From Verrucomicrobiia bacterium (GTDB lineage: Bacteria; Verrucomicrobiota; Verrucomicrobiia; Opitutales; Cerasicoccaceae), in contig JAUIAM010000002.1 of NCBI GenBank assembly GCA_030425485.1, forward strand, positions 1-64,000: 64,000 nucleotides of DNA, read 5' to 3'. Every line of letters begins with the position of its first letter. Position 1 is the stretch's first letter. The notes beneath the pieces were generated by a model. It made no database searches. It was not told where the DNA came from and saw only the letters and a program-made list of their open reading frames with translations. A program made the position numbers and the translations under genes. This document shows, one piece after another, positions 43,727 to 50,356 of this stretch.

Positions 43727-43892
43727 CTAGTGTACCGTTAGCCAAGTTCATTGAATAAGTTAATAGCCGCAAAAGGCACAAAAAACACAAAAGGGCCTTA
43801 GGCATCGCCTGAGATGAAGCTCAAATCTTAAGCCCTCTGCGTACTTTGCGCGCTTTGCGTGAACTATTTTAGATAGGAACTAAGCTAACACG
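43727..43892 (+). repeat. dispersed intergenic repeat, copy 2
   Basis: Begins CTAGTGTACCGTTAGCC and ends AACTAAGCTAACACG. Ends GTTAGCCAAGTTC and GAACTAAGCTAAC are imperfect inverted repeats of each other (11 of 13). The interior CTCTGCGTACTTTGCGCGC matches copy 1 near 36.7 kb. A 10 bp direct repeat ACGCTCCTAG flanks it (43721 and 43890). This is the best-preserved of the two copies. It has no coding potential. Confidence 0.65.
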
Positions 43893-43895
43893 CTC

Positions 43896-44062
43896 CTAGG
43901 CTGTATTTGCAAAATACGGAACGAGCAGCCAAACATGATTTTTAAGGCTAAACTGCGGGCTTCGAACCGAGGCAAATCCAGATTTGTCGAGGTGAGAACA
44001 CGCAGTTTAGACCAAAAAGAAGCGAGGATGCGACATTGAGCTATTTTGAAAACACGGCCTAG
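43896..44062 (+). mobile_element. 167 bp MITE-like element
   Basis: Bounded by imperfect terminal inverted repeats: CTAGGCTGTATTTGCAAAAT at the left and, on the other strand at the right, CTAGGCCGTGTTTTCAAAAT (17 of 20 identical). An internal 9 bp inverted pair TAAACTGCG / CGCAGTTTA (43949 and 44001) and a CAAATCCAGATTTG hairpin lie inside. It directly abuts the dispersed repeat copy 2. No transposase is seen in the window. CTAG at both ends may be part of the inverted repeat or the target duplication. Confidence 0.6.
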
Positions 44063-44139
44063 AGCTTATCGGGCATACATAGATTGGTATAGCTCAGCAA
44101 ATTGGAGGCATGTACTTCAAACCGACACCACCATCGCGA

Positions 44140-45318
44140 TCAGCGATATAATTTTAAAAACAAGGCAGTATCATTCCAAACCAGACTGGGTGAGAAGTGC
44201 GAGTTGAACCCGACGAAGTCGACCTCTAAATGATCAAGGCTGGATGGCGATGGTCCGCAGCCACTCTTGTATTCAATAAGTTTGATCGAGTCGTGAAATC
44301 CAGAATAAGGCAAGGCAGATCCATCGACCTGCAATCTAGCCCCTGGTTGGGTAAATAAAATCGCCTGGCTCGCCGTCACTGTGGTGAGGTCGACTGGATT
44401 GAAATCATCCCCTTCGCCAAGTTGGAATTCAAGCGTACCGTTGCCGCCAACCTCCCAAGCTTGGCTTTGCCCCCTAACGTTTGCCCTGGAGCCCACAGTC
44501 AATATGCCTGATCCACCGGCATCGGCTAAATCCTTATCTCGCCCCACTTTCACATTTGCGGTCAAAGTCCCTCCTTTGATCGTCGCCACCCCCACGGGGG
44601 AGTTTTCAATATTACGGGCATTGCCCACTGAAAAATAGTAATGAACATCGCGCAGCCCGTCAGTGACCGTCAGCGATCCGCCCGTTTGCTCGAAGATTCC
44701 ATTGCGACTATGAATGCTTTTGACCAAAGCACCGACAAAGAAATTTGCATTATCATTGCGGTTCAACTGCGAATTAGTTCCCGTAGCCACATAAACATCG
44801 CCCCCTTCGATGCTCATCTTTCCAGTCGCATCCACCCCAATGCCCAGATGAATCCCACTAGTCGTGACGATCGTCCCGGAAGTAATGCGCAAGTGTCCGC
44901 TGGAGTAGTCACCCACTCCCACCTGGATGCCACCTCCCTTTTCAGAAGATGTGCTAAAATGTCCCCCGTCAATATGTATCAAGCCTCTGCCTTGTGGTCC
45001 AAGAGCAACTTGGTGGGCACCGATCATGGTATTGGCCGCATTTATCCCACCAGATGAAAGAATCAATGTGCCACCCTCCGCATGGTTGCCGACATTCACC
45101 CTTGCGTGCGAGGTACCTTTCTCGCTTTTGACCACCGAATAACCGTCAAAAATCCGAGCGACCGAATTATCCGTAGGAACGGAGCTAGAGTCCCAAGTCG
45201 TAGGTTCATCCCACCCTCCACTGGATACGGCCTGTTGGGCTTGCAGGGGCAGCCCACAGAAGCTCAAGGCAGCCATCAGTTGAATTGGAAAATAAGTCAA
45301 GGTGCATTTAGATTTCAT
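44140..45318 (-). CDS. beta-helix autotransporter-repeat type surface protein, no sorting tail
   Basis: A 392-residue exported protein with a signal peptide (MAALSFCGLPLQAQ). The body from ~30 to 330 is a repetitive right-handed beta-helix-like stretch with recurring GG-x-L/I-x-I/V-x-x-G units (GGTLILSSGGINAANTMIG, GHLRITSGTIVTTSG, GKMSIEGGDVYVATG, GGSLTVTDG). This pattern is seen in Verrucomicrobia PEP-CTERM and autotransporter-like proteins. Unlike its neighbour at 45722 it ends WNDTALFLKLYR, with no PEP-CTERM motif or membrane segment. It is probably secreted or loosely attached. It resembles that neighbour closely in repeat style and in the WTDTEMLL/WNDTALFL near the end, so it is likely a shortened paralogue. 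Confidence 0.82.
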   Translation of the reverse strand: MKSKCTLTYFPIQLMAALSFCGLPLQAQQAVSSGGWDEPTTWDSSSVPTDNSVARIFDGYSVVKSEKGTSHARVNVGNHAEGGTLILSSGGINAANTMIGAHQVALGPQGRGLIHIDGGHFSTSSEKGGGIQVGVGDYSSGHLRITSGTIVTTSGIHLGIGVDATGKMSIEGGDVYVATGTNSQLNRNDNANFFVGALVKSIHSRNGIFEQTGGSLTVTDGLRDVHYYFSVGNARNIENSPVGVATIKGGTLTANVKVGRDKDLADAGGSGILTVGSRANVRGQSQAWEVGGNGTLEFQLGEGDDFNPVDLTTVTASQAILFTQPGARLQVDGSALPYSGFHDSIKLIEYKSGCGPSPSSLDHLEVDFVGFNSHFSPSLVWNDTALFLKLYR

Positions 45319-45721
45319 AAGTTATTGAGGTGTTTGGAGACTTTCCTGTTTGTTGAGGCTTCCCACGCGGGTCAGCCTGGGATTGGCGTAATCCACTTCA
45401 TGACCGCGCTCAATACGGACAAATTCTCCGGGGCTCGGATTGCCCAAAGGGCGCTATGCGATCCTCGACCAGTCACTGCTTTCTAAGTTTAGTTTCTCTG
45501 CCTCTGCGTCGAATGGTGCACACAGCATGAGCGCAGAAGCGAAACTAAGCAGACGTAAGCATAATGTTCCTTTCGATTTGATAACAAACCAAGCTAATCC
45601 GAAAAAAAGAGACTTTTAATGCGATGCGGCATATCTCCTATCGCATTAAAAGTCTCTGAAATGGGTAGGGACATTCGGTGGCTCGGAGCAGAGCTCGCAA
45701 GCTCGCGTCCCTAAGATTCAA
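45319..45721. other. 403 bp gap between the two beta-helix genes
   Basis: Contains the terminator at 45601-45657 for the upstream gene and, closer to 45319, presumably the promoter of the 392-residue gene. A frame read through 45330-45486 gives no recognisable protein. Confidence 0.6.
45601..45657 (-). terminator. rho-independent terminator with 18 bp perfect stem
   Basis: AGAGACTTTTAATGCGAT (45608-45625) pairs without mismatch with its complement at 45640-45657 around a 14-base loop. On the minus strand the stem is followed by a run of T residues (A7 on the plus strand). It lies 65 bases after the stop of the 413-residue PEP-CTERM gene and is the clearest intrinsic terminator in the window. 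Confidence 0.85.
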
Positions 45722-46963
45722 TTAAGATGAGCTGACCGAACGACGGCGACGTGCCGCAACCAAGCCCAGAGTCGCCAGCCCAAAGATCAATGCTTTTGCA
45801 GAAGGCTCCGGAATCATTACCGTCAAGAGCATCTCGGTATCCGTCCAATCGACACTCGGCATTAAAGCCGGATCGAAGTTAGCAAAGTCGATCACAATAT
45901 TGCCCAAGCTAAATTCAGTCGGCCCTCTGCCACTGCCATAAGTAGCCAAGACAATCGTGCCATCGAAATCAGACGCCAGATTGCTGCCGTCAATTGTGAT
46001 CAACGACCCAACGTCAAAACTCAACGCAACTCCGGACGTCGCTGCCGTCAAGTCGATCGCGTTAAAACTGGTGGTGCTGCCGAGCAGAAACTCCAATTCA
46101 CCATCCCCACCAATCATCAATGTCGAATCCGACGCGATAGCTGAAAGATTTGCGTTTGGACCGATGGATAGCTTGCCCACGCCATTCACGCCGTTTGACG
46201 TATTTCCGAGTATGATATTCCCATTCACCGAAGTGAAACCGCCTGTCAACGAGGCTGTACCAGTTGGGTTGTGGGTAGCACTCGTCGCATTACCGATCCG
46301 CAGATTACGATCAATTACCACGAAGCCCGAAGTCTGATTGAACACACCCTGATTGGCATTCGGAGAAACACGCCCAACGTAAAAATCGGTATCCACTTGC
46401 AGCGATCCACCACTCACATTCAGAGTGCCCGTCGATCCAACGCCACTTCCCAGAGATAAATTCGAGAGATTTTGAATAACTCCGGAACCGCTCAGATTCA
46501 CAGTGCCGTTGGAATTGGTGCCATAACCAGCCGTCAACCAGCCAACACCATCGCCATCCAGTGTCCCCCCTGTCACGTTCAACACCCCAATCGAATCGGT
46601 CTCAGCACCAATCCGCATGGCACCCGACCCATTGGCCGCCGTTTGCAGGCTCCCGCCGGAAATAGTCAACGTTCCGTTGCGGGTAAAGGTATTCCCGCTT
46701 CCATCAAAGTCACTCCCGATTTCAAGATTACCGTAACGCCCTTCGTCGTCATCGCCGATGTAATCGACGGAATATCCATTGCCAATGGCAATCGTATCCC
46801 CTTGCCCTGGATCACCTGCCGGGCTCCACGTAATCCCAGGCCAGTCACCACTGCCCTGAGCAGACTTATCAACAGCGTGAACAGTTGAAGAAATAAAGCA
46901 ACTCGCGACTCCGAGCAGTAGAAAGGTGGGAGATGAGGCGGACAGTTGTGACTTATACTTCAT
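45722..46963 (-). CDS. beta-helix repeat protein with PEP-CTERM tail
   Basis: A 413-residue exported protein. A signal peptide is followed by a beta-helix-like repeat region (residues ~40-330): GTLTISGGSLQTAANGSGAM, GVLNVTGGTLDGDG, GTVNLSGSGVIQNLSNLSLG, GTLNVSGGSLQVDTD. Its C-terminus is MIPEPSAKALIFGLATLGLV plus AARRRR, a PEP-CTERM sorting signal. It is a surface or matrix protein anchored or released by exosortase. The neighbour at 44140 has the same repeat style but no sorting signal. A TGTATACA box lies 71 bases upstream (47034), and a strong terminator lies downstream. Confidence 0.9.
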   Translation of the reverse strand: MKYKSQLSASSPTFLLLGVASCFISSTVHAVDKSAQGSGDWPGITWSPAGDPGQGDTIAIGNGYSVDYIGDDDEGRYGNLEIGSDFDGSGNTFTRNGTLTISGGSLQTAANGSGAMRIGAETDSIGVLNVTGGTLDGDGVGWLTAGYGTNSNGTVNLSGSGVIQNLSNLSLGSGVGSTGTLNVSGGSLQVDTDFYVGRVSPNANQGVFNQTSGFVVIDRNLRIGNATSATHNPTGTASLTGGFTSVNGNIILGNTSNGVNGVGKLSIGPNANLSAIASDSTLMIGGDGELEFLLGSTTSFNAIDLTAATSGVALSFDVGSLITIDGSNLASDFDGTIVLATYGSGRGPTEFSLGNIVIDFANFDPALMPSVDWTDTEMLLTVMIPEPSAKALIFGLATLGLVAARRRRSVSSS

Positions 46964-47453
46964 AGCAGGGACCTTTAGTTAGTTTTATATTACGCACCAT
47001 AAATACGATACTGAATCCAGTAATGTATTTACATGTATACATTAAATCTTATGAGGCAAATTAGGTCAAGTTCTTTATAGAAAAAATTTGCGATGTACCT
47101 TTTCCATGCACGTGAGGATGTAAAAACTGCAAACACAGCTAGCCAGCATCTGCAATCGTCGAAAATATACTTGCGAGCCAATCCAACACACCGTAGTGTA
47201 TACCCCGATATGCACACTAAGTTTCAGTTCTCTTCCCCTGCCCCCTCCAGGATGAATGCCTTTACTCCCAATTGGTATCTTGGGCTGGAGCGCGAGCAGT
47301 ACTTTGGCCGGGGATGACCCGTAGCTCATAAGCGACCTGCCGGAGAAACGGGATCGAGGCAAAGAACCTATTCGAAGCTAAACCGACATTTCGAAGAAAG
47401 CAAAATCACAGGCCACCGATCGGCCTTCCCACTCACAAAATAGCGAATACTCC
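46964..47453. other. 490 bp divergent intergenic region
   Basis: Between the 413-residue PEP-CTERM gene and the alpha/beta hydrolase gene. It is AT-rich in its left part and contains TGTATACA at 47034 and the variant TGTATACC at 47197. No convincing coding sequence. Confidence 0.55.
47034..47041. promoter_or_regulatory. TGTATACA palindrome, site 3
   Basis: Perfect copy in context ATGTATACAT, 71 bases upstream of the PEP-CTERM beta-helix gene start. A near-copy TGTATACC lies at 47197, on the side of the hydrolase gene. Confidence 0.6.
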
Positions 47454-48788
47454 ATGAAACAGAAACTTTCCAATAGAATCACATCCAAGGCCATGAGTGC
47501 TAGTGCGGCCTTGCTGATCTTAATACTCTTGGTCCTGGGCGCATCGCAGCCCGCCGCAGCGCAGGAAAGATCCGGACCCTGGCCCGAACAGCGTGCGCAG
47601 ATCGAGCGCGGATGGCTTGAACTGCTGGGAGACTTCCCCTCGGAAATCCCAGAATTGAAGCCGACGATACGGAAAGTCACCTTCGAGCCAGGCTGCCCTT
47701 CTGAACGCCTGTCCAAGCCTCAGCTTCAGGTTCTCAAAGAACAGATGGCGGAAGAGGACGGCAGCATCGAACGCTACCATGTCAGCTTTCAGACCGAAGC
47801 AGACGACCGTGTGACCGCATGGCTATTAGTACCCAAAGAAGCCTTTCAACAAGAAACCCCGGCCATGATTTGCATTCACAGCACAACGAAAGGGGCCGGC
47901 AAGGATCAAGTGATCGGACTGTCTGGCAAAACCGCACTCAATCTGCCGGACACCAGCGAGGGTGGCAGATCCTACGGCCTGTACCTGGCTCGGCACGGCT
48001 ACGTGACCTTGAGCATTGATCTGCTGACCGACGGCGAGCGTGTCGAGCCCGGCGAAGCTCCTCTGCAGTCACGACCGTTTTATGAACGCAATCCCGAGTG
48101 GTCTATCGTCGGCAAGAATACCTGGGACATCATGCGCAGTGTCGATTTTCTCGAGACCCTAGATTTCGTCGACTCCAATCACATCGGATGCATCGGACTC
48201 TCGCTGGGCGGGCACACCGCTGTTTTCGCTGGTGCCTTCGAGCCGAGAATCGCGGCTACTGTGAGCATCGGTGGCGTTTTAGACTGGCACCGGGGGACTG
48301 AACATTGGTCCCGGGAAAAAGGGAAATACATTTACATCAAGAAATACCGCCCCTACATCGACAATCCCGATCTCCAAGTACCAGCGGACTTCGACGAACT
48401 TATGATGATGGTCGCACCACGCCCGCTGCTGATTCTCTCCAGCGAATGGGAGTTTTACAACCGCCGTGGGCTTCTGAAAAAATGCCTCGAGGTGGCACAA
48501 GTTTATCTCAACTGGAAAGATACCGAGGGCCTACCCAGTGTGTTGGAGGCGAGGAAGAACCGGAAAAGTTATGCCAAAAGCTTGAGTTACTACAAAGAGC
48601 GCAGTGACTACTCGCCCGAAAAAGTGGATAGAGATATCGGCCTACTCGGTGCTGGCGACTGCTTTACGTGGTTTTCCTATCCTGGCGGCCACAGTTTCCC
48701 GCCGGTGGCGAGGGCTTATACATTCGCCTGGCTCGACCGCTGGCTTGATCGCGACAACAGCTGGGAAGGCAAATACGCCCGCCCATAG
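47454..48788 (+). CDS. secreted alpha/beta hydrolase (dienelactone hydrolase/acetyl esterase-like)
   Basis: A 444-residue exported hydrolase. A signal peptide (LLILILLVLGASQPAAAQ) precedes the alpha/beta-hydrolase fold. The nucleophile Ser sits in GCIGLSLGGHTAVF (Ser 250), and a late His in SYPGGHSFPPVARAYTF fits the catalytic histidine. An Asp or Glu in a strand before it would complete the triad. The fold with a long N-terminal segment (ERYHVSFQTEADDRVTAWLL) resembles secreted acetyl- or feruloyl-type esterases near polysaccharide enzymes. It is followed at 53 bases by the second propeller protein, so both may be one unit. Substrate unknown; deacylation of a plant or algal polysaccharide is likely by context. 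Confidence 0.82.
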   Translation: MKQKLSNRITSKAMSASAALLILILLVLGASQPAAAQERSGPWPEQRAQIERGWLELLGDFPSEIPELKPTIRKVTFEPGCPSERLSKPQLQVLKEQMAEEDGSIERYHVSFQTEADDRVTAWLLVPKEAFQQETPAMICIHSTTKGAGKDQVIGLSGKTALNLPDTSEGGRSYGLYLARHGYVTLSIDLLTDGERVEPGEAPLQSRPFYERNPEWSIVGKNTWDIMRSVDFLETLDFVDSNHIGCIGLSLGGHTAVFAGAFEPRIAATVSIGGVLDWHRGTEHWSREKGKYIYIKKYRPYIDNPDLQVPADFDELMMMVAPRPLLILSSEWEFYNRRGLLKKCLEVAQVYLNWKDTEGLPSVLEARKNRKSYAKSLSYYKERSDYSPEKVDRDIGLLGAGDCFTWFSYPGGHSFPPVARAYTFAWLDRWLDRDNSWEGKYARP

Positions 48789-48841
48789 CACTGTCCTATC
48801 AGGCAATTACTTCACAATTATACCAAAATAAAGCAAGACAC

Positions 48842-50251
48842 ATGCACTGGCCCAGCTTACTGAGTTTGTCACTGACGATCGTCGCCTTCACTTCACTGGT
48901 CGCCCAGCCCATTTATATTGGATCGCAGCGCGAACTCTTTGTAGACGATTACCTCGTTGAATCTCTTACCGATGTGGATCTGCGACTCCACGCCCCAAGA
49001 AAAGCGCCTCGTGCCGAATCACCGCTACCCGTCCGACACGCGATGACTGTAATCAAGGACGGCGATTATTACCGTGCGTATTACCGTGAGGCTGACCCCA
49101 GCTACAAAGGGCCTATCCATTCAGGGCATCCCGGTGAAACGCTTTGCTACGCGGAGAGTCTGGACGGCCATAACTGGCGGCTGCCCAATCTCGGATTGCA
49201 TGAAGTGGGCGGGACAATAGAGAACAACGCGATTTTAACCAATATGCCGCCCTATTTGCACAACTTCATGCCCTTTCTGGATACCCGTCCCGGAGTCGAT
49301 CCAGAGGAACGTTACAAGGCGGTGGCTGGATACCCCGGCAAGGGGGATAAGCGGGGCACGACCATGGAAGGAATCGGACTCTACGGCTTTGTCTCTCCAG
49401 ACGGAATCAATTGGACGATGCAGGGAGAGATTATCCCCTACCAACCGGAATGGCGCCATGCCTTTGACTCGGCCAATGTGGCCTTCTGGTCCGAGGCAGA
49501 AAACAAATACGTCTGTTACTTCCGCACCTGGACGCCCGGCACCCGCCTGCGTACCGTTGCGAGAAGCACATCATCGGATTTCATCGAGTGGAGTGAGCCC
49601 GTGGAAATGGCTCCCAACCTACCCGGCGAACATCTGTATACCACCATGACACATCCCTACGTCCGTGCACCTCACATCTACATCGCACTCCCAACACGCT
49701 TCGTCCCTGGAGAAAAGGATTCCGCCGATGAGGTGAGGAAGAACACCACCGATGTCCTTTTCATGTCCAGCCGTGCTGGCTCCAACCACTATGACCGACT
49801 CTTCACCGAAGCCTTCATCCGACCGGGGCTAGATTCAAAGCAATGGACCAACCGGGCCAACTTCGTCGCCAACAATGTCCTGCAAACCAGTCCTACAGAA
49901 TTGTCGATCTATCACCGCAGCGGCGACCGCTACGTCATCCGGACGGACGGTTTTATTTCCGTCCACGCCGGAGCCAAGGCTGGCAGCCTGACGACAAAGC
50001 CCCTTGTTTTCACGGGAGAGATGCTGGAATTGAATTACTCCACAAGTGCAAACGGATTTGTCCAGGTGGAACTCATCGATCTCGAAGACAATGTCATCGC
50101 CACAAGCAAACGCATCACAGGTGACGCTATCGATGAACCGGTAGAATGGATTAACCTCATAGACATCCTGGATTTTTCCGATCAACCAGTCCGGCTGCGA
50201 TTTTCGATGAAGGAAGCCGACCTCTATGCATATCGGTTCTATGATGAATAG
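48842..50251 (+). CDS. secreted beta-propeller (GH43/GH32-like fold) protein, copy 2
   Basis: A 469-residue exported protein, paralogous to the one at 37714-39174. Signal peptide MHWPSLLSLSLTIVAFTSLV to AQP. It shares IGSQRELFVDDYLVES near the start, DGDYYRAYYREADPSYKGP, FMPFLDTRPGVDPEERYKAVAGYPG, NVAFWSEAENKYVCYFRTW and FTEAFIRPGLDSKQW. Blade-like strands recur about every 60-70 residues. The paralogue shows the same order, including the conserved SIYHRSGDRYVIRTDGF stretch. It may hydrolyse arabinosides, fructosides or similar, but catalytic residues are not assignable from sequence alone. It follows the alpha/beta hydrolase gene and is convergent with the FAD/Fe-S dehydrogenase gene. Confidence 0.82.
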   Translation: MHWPSLLSLSLTIVAFTSLVAQPIYIGSQRELFVDDYLVESLTDVDLRLHAPRKAPRAESPLPVRHAMTVIKDGDYYRAYYREADPSYKGPIHSGHPGETLCYAESLDGHNWRLPNLGLHEVGGTIENNAILTNMPPYLHNFMPFLDTRPGVDPEERYKAVAGYPGKGDKRGTTMEGIGLYGFVSPDGINWTMQGEIIPYQPEWRHAFDSANVAFWSEAENKYVCYFRTWTPGTRLRTVARSTSSDFIEWSEPVEMAPNLPGEHLYTTMTHPYVRAPHIYIALPTRFVPGEKDSADEVRKNTTDVLFMSSRAGSNHYDRLFTEAFIRPGLDSKQWTNRANFVANNVLQTSPTELSIYHRSGDRYVIRTDGFISVHAGAKAGSLTTKPLVFTGEMLELNYSTSANGFVQVELIDLEDNVIATSKRITGDAIDEPVEWINLIDILDFSDQPVRLRFSMKEADLYAYRFYDE

Positions 50252-50356
50252 CTGACAACAACTGGAACTAGGCTGTGTATGCCGACCAGCGACCAGATAC
50301 TTGAGGTCATATGTCAGATTTGTCAGTTCGAGATTTCTAAAAAAACAGATGGTTTG

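Noticed and set aside
43949-44009. Possible tRNA-like stem with TTCGAACC
   Set aside because: The T-loop-like sequence lies within the MITE-like element, and no acceptor stem, anticodon arm or consistent cloverleaf can be formed.
45330-45486. C-terminal part of a plus-strand frame in the gap between beta-helix genes
   Set aside because: No recognisable motif, no good start near, and most of the frame runs antisense through the 392-residue gene.
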